From an uncultured Collinsella sp. (lineage in GTDB: Bacteria > Actinomycetota > Coriobacteriia > Coriobacteriales > Coriobacteriaceae): a DNA stretch of 11,529 nucleotides. The first letter of the stretch is position 1, and every line of letters begins with the position of its first letter. The DNA is taken from assembly GCA_900754445.1 (NCBI GenBank), contig CAAECW010000110.1:1-11529 (forward strand), in the 5' to 3' direction. The notes beneath the pieces are model-generated. The model worked only from the letters and a program-made list of their open reading frames with translations. It was not told the origin of the DNA and searched no databases. The position numbers and the translations under genes are program-made. Shown here one piece after another: positions 1 to 6,687 of the stretch.

Positions 1-1591
1 ACTCGATGGTCGCGGGCGGCTTGGACGTGATGTCGTAGCACACGCGGTTGGCGCCGGGGACCTCGGCAACGATGCGGCCAGAGATGCGGGCCAGTACGTC
101 GTAGGGCAGCTTGGCCCAGTCGGCGGTCATGGCATCGCTGGACTCGACGGCACGCAGGATGATCGGGCGCTGATAGGTGCGCTCGTCGCCCATAACGCCG
201 ACGGACTTAATGTCGGGCAGGACCGCGAAATACTGCCAGCAGCTGTGCTCGGAGTTGCGCTCACCGGTCTGCTCAAACAGACGCTGGTTGTAGGCGTCGA
301 GCTCCTCGCGCACAATAGCATCGGCGTTCTTGAGGATCTCGAGCTTCTCCTTATCGACCGCACCGATGATGCGGATGGCCAGACCCGGGCCCGGGAAAGG
401 CTGACGGAACACGATGTGACCCGGCAGGCCCAGCGCCAGGCCAAGCGCGCGGACCTCGTCCTTAAAGAAGTGATCGAGCGGCTCGATGAGGTCGAAGTGC
501 ACGCCCTCGGGGAACGGGATCAGGTTGTGATGGCTCTTGATGGTGGCCGTCTTGCCGCCCGTCTTGCGAGCGCCGGACTCGATGATGTCGGGGTAGATGG
601 TGCCCTGAGCCAGGTACTTGACCGGCTTGCCATCGGTCTCGAGCTGCTGAGCAACCGCGAAGAACTCTTTCCAGAACTGCGTACCGATGATGCGGCGCTT
701 CTCCTCGGGCTCGGTCACGCCGGCCAGAAGCTCGGCATAACGGTCCTCGGCGTGGACGTGGATAAAGTCGACGTCAAACTGCTTGGTGAAGACCTCCTCC
801 ACCTGCTCGGGCTCGCCCTTGCGCAGCAGGCCGTGGTTGATGAACACGCAGGTCATCTGCTTGCCCACGGCGCGAGCGCCAAGCGCAGCCACGACGGAGG
901 AGTCGACGCCACCGGACAGGGCCAGAATCACGCGGTCGTCGCCGACCTTCTCGCGGAACTCGGCCGTCATGGTCTCGACCAGGTTGTCCATGCTCCAGTT
1001 GGGCTCCAGGCCGCAGATCTCAAACAGGAAATTGCTCAGCAGCTGCTGACCGTACTCGGAGTGCTTGACCTCGGGGTGGAACTGCGTGGTGAAAATCTTG
1101 CGCTCGACGCACTCCATGGCGGCAACCGGGCACACGTCGGTGCTGGCGGTAACGGTAAAGCCCTCGGGCACCTCGGAAACGGCGTCGCGGTGGCTCATCC
1201 ACACGGTCTGCTCCATAGGCGTGGAGTTAAAGAGCTTGGCGCCGGCCGTGCGCGTGATGGTGGCGCGGCCGTACTCGCCCACCTCGGAGTGGCCGACCTT
1301 GCCGCCGAGCGTCACGGCCGTGATCTGATGGCCGTAGCAAAAGCCCAGGACGGGAAGGCCCAGGTCAAAGATGGCAGGATCGATGGACGGAGCGTCCTCG
1401 GCATACACGGAAGCCGGGCCGCCGGAAAGGATGAGCGCAGAGGCGTTCATCTCGCGAATCTCGTCGGCCGAGATGTCGCAGGGGACGATCTCGGAATACA
1501 CGTTGAGGTCGCGGACGCGACGGGCAATGAGCTGACCGTACTGCGCACCAAAGTCGAGTACGAGGACCTTTGCGGAAGCCTTTTGATCCAT
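1..1591 (-). CDS. guaA: GMP synthase (glutamine-hydrolysing), 3' end just cut off
   Basis: Converts XMP, ATP and glutamine to GMP in the cytoplasm, the last step of de novo guanylate synthesis. 530 codons are visible, and the frame runs off the left edge after PPATIE, where family members usually end in two more residues (WE). The N-terminal class I amidotransferase domain shows the nucleophile in GFCYGHQ (Cys85) and the triad partners in QFHPE (His172, Glu174). The ATP pyrophosphatase P-loop is LSGGVDSS (residues 225-232). The C-terminal dimerisation domain carries the conserved RQPFPGPGLAIRI segment. The start at 1591 is preceded by GAGGGGGA about 3-4 nt upstream, and the protein begins just before the first amidotransferase strand (KVLVLDFGAQY). 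It is divergent from the asparaginase gene. No guanine riboswitch or other leader structure is apparent. Identification is secure. The open frame opposite it on the plus strand is a shadow. Confidence 0.97.
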   Translation of the reverse strand, partial: MDQKASAKVLVLDFGAQYGQLIARRVRDLNVYSEIVPCDISADEIREMNASALILSGGPASVYAEDAPSIDPAIFDLGLPVLGFCYGHQITAVTLGGKVGHSEVGEYGRATITRTAGAKLFNSTPMEQTVWMSHRDAVSEVPEGFTVTASTDVCPVAAMECVERKIFTTQFHPEVKHSEYGQQLLSNFLFEICGLEPNWSMDNLVETMTAEFREKVGDDRVILALSGGVDSSVVAALGARAVGKQMTCVFINHGLLRKGEPEQVEEVFTKQFDVDFIHVHAEDRYAELLAGVTEPEEKRRIIGTQFWKEFFAVAQQLETDGKPVKYLAQGTIYPDIIESGARKTGGKTATIKSHHNLIPFPEGVHFDLIEPLDHFFKDEVRALGLALGLPGHIVFRQPFPGPGLAIRIIGAVDKEKLEILKNADAIVREELDAYNQRLFEQTGERNSEHSCWQYFAVLPDIKSVGVMGDERTYQRPIILRAVESSDAMTADWAKLPYDVLARISGRIVAEVPGANRVCYDITSKPPATIE

Positions 1592-1858
1592 GGTTCCCCC
1601 TCTTGTTGGCGGGGAGCCGGTGCCCACCCGCGTGAATGAACGAAAATAGCCTTCATAGTGTACACGTTATATGGGGCTTCTCGCCCCTCGCAGCCATCAG
1701 CGCACGGCAAACGCACGACCTAGGCCCCTATTTGACGGCAATTGAAGTGTTACCGAACGTTACAGATGATGTAATACGTTTGAACATTGGACGCCCTGTG
1801 CCACAATACTGCCGAACGACTCCGCCCTTGCGGCGGCAAATACGATAGGAATACCAGC
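1592..1858. other. Divergent intergenic region, guaA / asparaginase
   Basis: This 267-bp spacer contains the start signals of both genes and no credible ORF. A small hairpin with arms GGGGC and GCCCC (1673-1687, 5-nt loop) has no adjoining T-run and is not a convincing terminator. On the minus strand, TATAAC (1671-1666) and TACACT (1662-1657) could be -10 elements for guaA, but neither has a good -35. No riboswitch-like conserved core was recognised. Confidence 0.6.
1780..1807 (+). promoter_or_regulatory. Candidate promoter of the asparaginase gene
   Basis: TTGAAC (1780-1785) and CACAAT (1802-1807) are separated by 16 bp, with each hexamer matching the sigma-70 type consensus at four to five positions. 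Transcription would begin near 1814, giving a leader of about 45 nt. A competing -10-like TGTAAT at 1770-1775 has no matching -35 at proper distance. Weak evidence from consensus alone. Confidence 0.25.
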
Positions 1859-2872
1859 ATGAAGCGCATCCTTCTCATCGCCACGGGCGGCACCATCGCA
1901 TCGACCGAGGACGGCAACGGCCTCTCCCCCGCCCTGACCGGTGAGGAGCTCGCCCAGAGCGTCCCCGAGATCTCGGACCTCTGCGAGCTCGACGTGGTGC
2001 AGCCCATGAACATCGACAGCACCAATATGCGCCCGAGCGACTGGATGCGTATCCGCGACGTCATCGTCGAGGGCTATGCCGACCACGACGGCTTTGTGGT
2101 CCTGCACGGCACGGACACCATGAGCTACACCGCGGCAGCGCTTTCCTACCTGATTCAGGACAGCCCCAAGCCCATCGTGCTCACCGGCTCGCAAAAGCCC
2201 ATGGGCAATCCCTTTACCGACGCCAAGCTCAATCTGTATCAGAGCCTGCTCTATGCGCTCGACGAGCATTCGCACGACGTCTCGATCGTGTTTGGCGGCG
2301 TCGCCATTGCCGGCACGCGCGCCCGCAAGCAGCGCACCATGAGCTTTAACGCGTTCATTAGCGTCAACTATCCGCCCATCGCCTATATCCGCAACGACCG
2401 CATCGTGCGCAACGGGCTCCACGGCACGCATCAGGGCGAAAACCCGGTGCGTTTCTACGACAGCATCGACCCGCGCGTGTTTGTCCTTAAGCTGACGCCC
2501 GGCGTGAACCCGGGTATCCTGGACGCCCTAGCCGATAGCTACGATGCTGTAATTCTTGAGACCTTTGGCATTGGCGGTATTCCCGAGTTTGGCGAGTCCG
2601 GCGATTCGTTCCAAGAGGCAATTTTCCGCTGGGTCGATTCGGGTCGCACCGTCGTTATGACCACGCAGGTCCCCGAAGAGGGCCTCGATCTGGGCGTTTA
2701 TGAGGTCGGCCGTGCTTACGCCGATCATCCGGGCATTCTGCGCGGCGACGATATGACCACCGAGACGCTCGTGGCCAAAACCATGTGGGCACTCGGCCAG
2801 TCACGTGATGCGGCCGAGATTCAGCGCCTGTTCTACAGCCAAGTCAACCACGACCGCATCCCGATGGCGTAA
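1859..2872 (+). CDS. ansA: Type I (cytoplasmic) L-asparaginase
   Basis: Hydrolyses L-asparagine to aspartate and ammonia. The 337-residue product matches the length of E. coli AnsA (about 338). The first catalytic threonine lies in ATGGTIAS (Thr12). The second signature, HGTDTMSYT (residues 83-91), supplies Thr85 and Asp86. Lys157 in RARKQRT aligns with the catalytic lysine of the family. There is no signal peptide, so it should act inside the cell, unlike the secreted type II enzymes. The start at 1859 was preferred over an in-frame ATG at 1787, because AGGA sits 8 nt upstream (1847-1850) and the first strand MKRILLIATGGT begins immediately, as in homologues. The longer version would add 24 unrelated residues. 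It stands alone, divergent from guaA and convergent with the XRE gene. Substrate preference between asparagine and glutamine cannot be read from the sequence. Confidence 0.93.
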   Translation: MKRILLIATGGTIASTEDGNGLSPALTGEELAQSVPEISDLCELDVVQPMNIDSTNMRPSDWMRIRDVIVEGYADHDGFVVLHGTDTMSYTAAALSYLIQDSPKPIVLTGSQKPMGNPFTDAKLNLYQSLLYALDEHSHDVSIVFGGVAIAGTRARKQRTMSFNAFISVNYPPIAYIRNDRIVRNGLHGTHQGENPVRFYDSIDPRVFVLKLTPGVNPGILDALADSYDAVILETFGIGGIPEFGESGDSFQEAIFRWVDSGRTVVMTTQVPEEGLDLGVYEVGRAYADHPGILRGDDMTTETLVAKTMWALGQSRDAAEIQRLFYSQVNHDRIPMA

Positions 2873-2885
2873 TTCAGTTGTCGAC

Positions 2886-2907
2886 GGGTATCCCCTATTC
2901 GATACCC
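2886..2907. terminator. Short hairpin between convergent genes
   Basis: GGGTATC (2886-2892) and GATACCC (2901-2907) form a 7-bp stem with an 8-nt loop. It sits between the asparaginase stop and the end of the XRE gene, overlapping the last codons of the latter. No T-run follows on either strand, so it may be a weak or Rho-assisted bidirectional end signal, or chance. Confidence 0.25.
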
Positions 2908-3113
2908 TCGAGAAGCTCTGACACCGTCATGCCGAGTGCGGGCGCGATCTTAAATAGAACCTTGAGCGTGAAATTTGCCGTCCCATCTTCGATTCGGTCG
3001 AGGTAGGGTCGGCTGATTCCTGTCGCCACACAAAAATCAACCTTGGAGATACCAAGGTCCCTGCGTGTCTCTTCGACCCGCCTGCCAAGAATCTGTTTCG
3101 CACGTTCGTCCAT
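2895..3113 (-). CDS. Small XRE-family helix-turn-helix regulator
   Basis: A 72-residue protein made of a single Cro/C1-type HTH domain. Helices run from about residue 6 to 68, with the recognition region around VDFCVATGISRPYLDRIEDG (residues 25-44) and the usual hydrophobic end TVSELLEG. There is no room for a sensor or oligomerisation domain, so it is most like a Cro-type or controller-type repressor. The start at 3113 begins the standard MDERAKQILGRRVEETRR first helix. No strong Shine-Dalgarno sequence precedes it, which suggests low translation or a near-leaderless message. It is divergent from the 129-residue gene, and the shared 78-bp spacer holds a 24-bp perfect palindrome covering both likely -10 elements, so autorepression is likely (inference). 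No toxin, methylase or phage gene is next to it. Confidence 0.85.
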   Translation of the reverse strand: MDERAKQILGRRVEETRRDLGISKVDFCVATGISRPYLDRIEDGTANFTLKVLFKIAPALGMTVSELLEGIE

Positions 3114-3142
3114 GCAGCCGAGTTTGAAATGGAGCCGAACAT

Positions 3143-3166
3143 AAACGTAAACTATAGTTTACGTTT
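3143..3166. promoter_or_regulatory. Perfect 24-bp palindrome: likely XRE operator over divergent promoters
   Basis: Half-site AAACGTAAACTA followed directly by its reverse complement, with no mismatch in 24 bp. The centre gives TATAGT on both strands (plus 3153-3158; minus 3156-3151), a 5/6 match to a -10 hexamer. Both start codons are 24-38 nt away, at a fitting distance. -35 matches are poor on both sides. A dimeric HTH protein bound here would block both genes. Binding by the adjacent XRE protein is inferred from position. Confidence 0.65.
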
Positions 3167-3189
3167 TGCCGAATACACAGGAGTTTTCT

Positions 3190-3579
3190 ATGTCGGGATC
3201 TTCAGTCCGCATGTACCGAGCCACGCTTCGCACAAACAGCGCACCGCCCAAGCTCGTCGTCGTTGAAGCTGAATGCCTTTCGCCCGATGAGCGCACAGCA
3301 TTTGCATTGCTATCAAGTCGCGTCGCCGCCGTTCTGGTCCCTTGCCCGGCGCAAGGTGAACTTGCCATCCGATGCCAAACGCACGGCTGCTCGCTCAATC
3401 AGGCTGCCGTAATCGCAACCAGCCAACGCGGCCTGCCGCTCCTTCTAGAAGCCGGCATAGCGCTCGCCCTTCGCGGCGCCGGATACGAAAACGAGGCCGC
3501 CGCCGACATGGTCTTTAAACCACGATCGAGCGGCGGCCTCGCAGCAGCCATCGAATATGCTTGCAGACTCGTTGCCTAA
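3190..3579 (+). CDS. Unassigned 129-residue protein, possible catalytically dead mini-HAD
   Basis: Function not recognised. The start at 3190 is chosen for AGGAG six nt upstream; an in-frame TTG at 3166 inside the palindrome would add eight residues. Residues 76-125 resemble the C-terminal part of Cof-type (HAD class IIB) phosphatases: ATSQRGLPLLLEAG stands where those have GDSxNDLPMLxxAG. It is followed by a strand like IALAL, an AAADMVF helix end, and GGLAAAIEYA, which recalls the usual DGVAxALE tail. Near the N-terminus KLVVVEAECLSP (21-32) resembles the first HAD strand with EAE in place of DxD. The cap domain is missing and every catalytic Asp is replaced, so enzyme activity is unlikely if the comparison holds. 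There is no signal peptide or membrane segment, and five cysteines (29, 52, 62, 67, 125). Divergent partner of the XRE gene; convergent with the DUF1648 gene, 9 nt between stops. Confidence 0.7.
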   Translation: MSGSSVRMYRATLRTNSAPPKLVVVEAECLSPDERTAFALLSSRVAAVLVPCPAQGELAIRCQTHGCSLNQAAVIATSQRGLPLLLEAGIALALRGAGYENEAAADMVFKPRSSGGLAAAIEYACRLVA

Positions 3580-3588
3580 AAGGACAAG

Positions 3589-3972
3589 CTAGAAACCAAA
3601 GCCAAAGCCCGTTCCGGTAATCGCCGAGTACATAAAGTAAACGTTGATCACGTTGAGGAACACACCCGTGATGCAACCGTTGCGCAGGTAGCGTTCGCAC
3701 ACGATGCGCGCCATGGTGGCGGAGTCATCATTGTTCTTTGCTTGACGACCGGCGGTAAAATACGTCGCCACGCCGAGCAGCAGGTTGAGCACCGGCAGCG
3801 CCAGCAGCTCGTAGCTCTTGCCCCAACGCGTCACCTCGCCTGCTGCGTTAAACTTTGTTGCCACCTCGGGGCCAATGTTGGGGATAACACACGCTGCAAC
3901 CACCAGCGGAATCACCGCAAGTACGAGCAGCGCAATACCCATGTAGCCAGCTTTTTTGCCATATTTAAACAT
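3589..3972 (-). CDS. DUF1648 / SdpI-like small membrane protein
   Basis: A 127-residue integral membrane protein. Three hydrophobic segments are visible at about residues 12-33, 54-74 and 99-118. The stretch after the first segment, IGPEVATKFNAAGEVTRWGKS, matches the pattern of DUF1648, the N-terminal domain of SdpI-like proteins (a helix, an extracytoplasmic loop with an FNxxGxxxxWGKS-like signature, then another helix). SdpI itself gives immunity to the SdpC toxin in Bacillus, but most short DUF1648 proteins have no known role, and none is claimed here. The C-terminus ends in an odd GTGFGFGF tail. The start at 3972 has AAGGA upstream. Its ribosome binding site overlaps the ychF stop region (gap of 11 nt), so it is translated from the ychF message. 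Convergent with the 129-residue gene. Confidence 0.75.
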   Translation of the reverse strand: MFKYGKKAGYMGIALLVLAVIPLVVAACVIPNIGPEVATKFNAAGEVTRWGKSYELLALPVLNLLLGVATYFTAGRQAKNNDDSATMARIVCERYLRNGCITGVFLNVINVYFMYSAITGTGFGFGF

Positions 3973-3983
3973 ATGCGTCGTCC

Positions 3984-5060
3984 TTACACGTTAAAGCGGA
4001 AGTGCACGACGTCGCCATCGGCCATGACATAGTCCTTGCCCTCAATGCGCAGCTTGCCGGCGGCCTTGGCGCCCTGCTCGCCGCCGAGCTCGATGTAGTC
4101 GTCGTAGCCAATGACCTCGGCCTTAATAAAGCCGCGCTCAAAGTCGGTGTGGATGACACCGGCGGCCTGCGGGGCGGTCGCGCCCTGACGAACCGTCCAG
4201 GCCTTGACCTCCATCTCGCCGGCCGTAAAGAACGACTGCAGGCCGAGCAGCTTGTAGGCAGCCTGAGCGAGCACGTCCAGGCCGGGCTGCTCCAGGCCCA
4301 GGCTCTCCAGGTAGTCGGCGGCGTCCTCGGGATCGAGCTCGGAAAGCTCGGCCTCGATCTTGGCGCAGATGGGCAGCGGCTTGACACCATCGATGGGCGC
4401 CAGGTCGTCGTTGAGCATATCCTCGTCCACGTTGGCCACGTACAGGATGGGCTTCATGGTGAGCAGGAACAGGCCCTTGGCGGCGGCACGCTCCTCGTCG
4501 GTCATCTCCATTGACGCAGCGCGCTTACCCTCGTTGAGCCAGGCGAGTAGGCGCTTGGCGACCTCGAACTTGGGCATGAGCTCCTTGTCGCGCTTGGCCT
4601 CCTTCTCGAGCTTAGGCAGCTGCTTCTCGAGTGTGCCCATGTCGGCCAGGATGAGCTCGGTCATGATGGTGTCGGCATCGCCGGCGGGATCGACGAACTC
4701 GCCCGTGCGGCCCACCTCACGCATGACGTTGGGGTCCTTAAAGTAGCGCACGACCTCGCAGATGGCGTCGGTCTCGCGGATGTTGGCCAAGAACTGGTTG
4801 CCCAGACCCTCGCCCTCGTTAGCACCCTTCACCAGACCTGCGATGTCGACGAACTCGACCGTCGCCGGCACAATGCGACCCGGGTTAACGATGTCGGCGA
4901 GCTTTTGCAGGCGGCTATCGGGCACATCGACGATACCCACGTTGGGGTCGATCGTGGCAAACGGGTAGTTGGCGGCAAGGCCGGTCTTTTTGGTAAGCGC
5001 GGTGAACAGCGTCGACTTGCCCACGTTGGGCAGGCCCACGATACCGATGGAAAGGGACAC
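3984..5060 (-). CDS. ychF: Redox-regulated ATPase/GTPase YchF (Obg family)
   Basis: A 358-residue P-loop NTPase of the OLA1/YchF subfamily that associates with ribosomes and is linked to stress responses and leaderless translation in other bacteria. The Walker A motif is GLPNVGKST (residues 9-17). The G3 motif reads DIAGLVKGA. In place of the NKxD base-recognition motif it has NVDE (210-213), the NxxE form that makes family members prefer ATP over GTP. A coiled-coil insertion (rich in KLEKEAKRDKE) precedes it, and a C-terminal TGS domain runs from about residue 275 (WTVRQGATAPQAAGVIHTD). The start is GTG at 5060 with AAGGAG five nt upstream, matching the canonical MSLSIGIVGLPN beginning. The longer frame reaching 5333 overlaps the preceding gene and lacks homology. 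First gene of a two-gene unit with the DUF1648 protein. Confidence 0.95.
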   Translation of the reverse strand: MSLSIGIVGLPNVGKSTLFTALTKKTGLAANYPFATIDPNVGIVDVPDSRLQKLADIVNPGRIVPATVEFVDIAGLVKGANEGEGLGNQFLANIRETDAICEVVRYFKDPNVMREVGRTGEFVDPAGDADTIMTELILADMGTLEKQLPKLEKEAKRDKELMPKFEVAKRLLAWLNEGKRAASMEMTDEERAAAKGLFLLTMKPILYVANVDEDMLNDDLAPIDGVKPLPICAKIEAELSELDPEDAADYLESLGLEQPGLDVLAQAAYKLLGLQSFFTAGEMEVKAWTVRQGATAPQAAGVIHTDFERGFIKAEVIGYDDYIELGGEQGAKAAGKLRIEGKDYVMADGDVVHFRFNV

Positions 5061-5187
5061 GACAGCTCCTTTTGGTACAGGTACTTCAAACCGTATAAGT
5101 ATAGCGCCGCCGCAGCATCCGGGCGAATCCGGACACCACGACGGCGCAAATGAAGCAGAGATGCGTGAGGGTTCGAGACAGTAGTCC
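5061..5187 (-). promoter_or_regulatory. ychF upstream spacer with candidate -10 and nested inverted repeats
   Basis: TATACT on the minus strand (5103-5098) is a 5/6 match to a -10 element, 38 nt before the ychF GTG, but the -35 is poor. Just upstream are two nested inverted repeats: an outer GCGCCG/CGGCGC pair (5104-5109 with 5142-5147) and an inner TCCGG/CCGGA pair (5118-5122 with 5129-5133). No T-run follows, so whether this ends the GH4 transcript or only precedes the ychF promoter is unclear. Confidence 0.3.
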
Positions 5188-6531
5188 TTACTTAAGCTCG
5201 GGCCAGAAATCCTTGTTGGCCTCGATGAGCTCGTCCAGGATCTGCTTGGCAACGCTTGCCGAAGGAATGGTCTTGGAGAGCGTGAGCGCCTGCCAGAGCT
5301 TCTGGTAGCTGCCCTCGACCCAAGCCTGGACAACGAGCTTCTCGACGGAAACCTGCTGCTCCATCAGGCCCTTCTGGAACTGCGGAATCGGGCCCTGGCA
5401 GATCTTCTCAAAGCCGTTGGAACCGACGATGCAAGGCACCTCGACCATGGCCGTCGGGTCGAAGTTGGGCACAGCGCCATCGTTGGGGACGATCAGCAGG
5501 AAGCGCTCGAGCGTGTTCTCGGCCAGTGCGCAGGCAAGGTCGACGATGTAGTTGGCATGTACATCCGGCTCAAAGCCGCCGTCCTTGGCAGTACCCTTGG
5601 CGATGATGTCGCGGCAAGCGCCAAAGACCTTCTTCTCGCGGCCGTCCATAACCTCATTGGCGCGAGTGTAGTTGGGGTCAGACGTCTCGACGACATAGTC
5701 CGGGTACAGGTAATACTTGAGGTAGGTATTGGGAATCGTCTCGGGATCGACAGCATAGACATCCTTGGCCTTGCCGAAGGTGTGAATCCAGCTCTCCTCG
5801 ACATGCTGCTCCTTACCGGCCTCGTGCTCGATGCCGTCCAGGTAGCCGTTCTTAGCCATGTGCTCCTTAATCTGCGGCATGAGGTCGTTGCCGTCCTTGT
5901 CGTAGATTTTGCTCCACCAACCAAAGTGGTTGAGGCCGTAGTAGCTATACTGCAGCTCGCGACGATCCTTGATGCCGCACATACGGCTCATCTTATCCAT
6001 AAGGTCGATCGGCATGTCACAGATGTTGATGATGCGGCTGTTGGGACGCAGCACGCGGCAAGCCTCTGCGACGATAGCCGCGGGGTTGGAGTAGTTGAGC
6101 ATCCAGGCGTTGGGGCTGTACTTCTCCATGTAGTCCAGGATCTCGATGACACCGCCGATGGAGCGCATACCGTAGGCGATGCCGCCGGCACCGCAGGTCT
6201 CCTGACCAACGCAGCCGTACTTGAGGGGGATCTTCTCGTCGAGCTCGCGCATGGCGTACAGACCCACGCGGATGTGAGCAAGGACGAAGTCAGTGCCGGT
6301 AAAAGCGGTTTCGGGGTCGGTGGTGTAGTTGAACTCAACCTCGGGAGCGTTCTCGTGGAAGTAGATCTCGCACGCCTTGGCAACGATCTCCTGGCGCTCG
6401 GCGTTGTTGTCATAGAAGGTCACCTTGTTGACCGGGAAGCGGTCGCGCTCCTCGAGCAGCATCAGGGCAATGCCCGGGGTGAAGGTGGAGCCACCGCCGG
6501 CAATGGTCACGGCATAGTTCTTCTTGGACAT
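5188..6531 (-). CDS. glvA: GH4 6-phospho-alpha-glucosidase (GlvA/MalH type)
   Basis: A 447-residue cytoplasmic enzyme that cleaves 6'-phosphorylated alpha-glucosides (for example maltose 6'-phosphate) to glucose 6-phosphate and the aglycone. It uses the GH4 oxidation-elimination mechanism with NAD+ and a divalent metal. The NAD-binding start VTIAGGGSTFTPG covers residues 8-20. The metal ligands and acid fall in NICDMPID (Cys171, Asp172) and GLNHFGWW (His202), the same numbers as in Bacillus GlvA. Tyr270 in IPNTYLKYY is the likely catalytic base. The CDMP form, rather than CNVP-type sequences of GH4 beta-glucosidases and galactosidases, supports the alpha-glucoside 6-phosphate group. The start at 6531 has GAGGAGGA upstream. 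It lies downstream of the EIIBC gene on the same strand, the standard arrangement for PTS alpha-glucoside operons, with a 156-nt structured spacer. The exact glucoside is not readable. Confidence 0.93.
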   Translation of the reverse strand: MSKKNYAVTIAGGGSTFTPGIALMLLEERDRFPVNKVTFYDNNAERQEIVAKACEIYFHENAPEVEFNYTTDPETAFTGTDFVLAHIRVGLYAMRELDEKIPLKYGCVGQETCGAGGIAYGMRSIGGVIEILDYMEKYSPNAWMLNYSNPAAIVAEACRVLRPNSRIINICDMPIDLMDKMSRMCGIKDRRELQYSYYGLNHFGWWSKIYDKDGNDLMPQIKEHMAKNGYLDGIEHEAGKEQHVEESWIHTFGKAKDVYAVDPETIPNTYLKYYLYPDYVVETSDPNYTRANEVMDGREKKVFGACRDIIAKGTAKDGGFEPDVHANYIVDLACALAENTLERFLLIVPNDGAVPNFDPTAMVEVPCIVGSNGFEKICQGPIPQFQKGLMEQQVSVEKLVVQAWVEGSYQKLWQALTLSKTIPSASVAKQILDELIEANKDFWPELK

Positions 6532-6629
6532 GATGTCCTCCTCATTCTGGCCGCTTGCTCAATCCGTCCCCGCACGCGGCCTTGCGCGGTTTGGAATTGT
6601 TACCTAGAAGTGGAGTTTTTTATCTCTAG

Positions 6630-6669
6630 AATCGGCCTTGCGGTGCATACCGGCTCTGCAAGGCCGATT
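6630..6669 (-). repeat. Intercistronic hairpin between EIIBC and GH4 genes
   Basis: Perfect 12-bp arms AATCGGCCTTGC (6630-6641) and GCAAGGCCGATT (6658-6669) with a 16-nt loop. It lies 18 nt after the EIIBC stop codon. Neither strand has a T-run directly after the stem, so it is not a standard intrinsic terminator. A 3'-protecting or processing stem that separates expression of the two genes, or a partial attenuator, fits better (inference). A further direct copy of the left-arm core, CGGCCTTGCG, is at 6577-6586. Confidence 0.6.
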
Positions 6670-6687
6670 GTTTCGATGGACGATGGT

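Noticed and set aside
245..1639. Plus-strand 464-codon open frame opposite guaA
   Set aside because: It mirrors guaA, which has complete catalytic motifs and a good ribosome binding site. The opposite frame has no family resemblance and its length is explained by the GC-rich codon usage of guaA.
1673..1687. GGGGC/GCCCC hairpin between guaA and the asparaginase gene as a terminator
   Set aside because: The stem is only 5 bp, it has no T-run on either strand, and it lies between divergent genes where no terminator is expected.
1760..2431. Minus-strand 223-codon open frame inside the asparaginase gene
   Set aside because: It overlaps the catalytic motifs of the asparaginase on the other strand and has no independent support.
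2895..3579. XRE gene plus neighbour as a toxin-antitoxin pair
   Set aside because: The two genes are divergent rather than in one operon, and the 129-residue protein does not resemble a known toxin fold such as RelE/HigB, HipA or a PIN domain. A regulated-partner reading is safer.
3984..5333. Longer ychF starting upstream at 5333
   Set aside because: The extra residues overlap the GH4 gene end and have no YchF homology. The GTG at 5060 with AAGGAG matches the canonical N-terminus.
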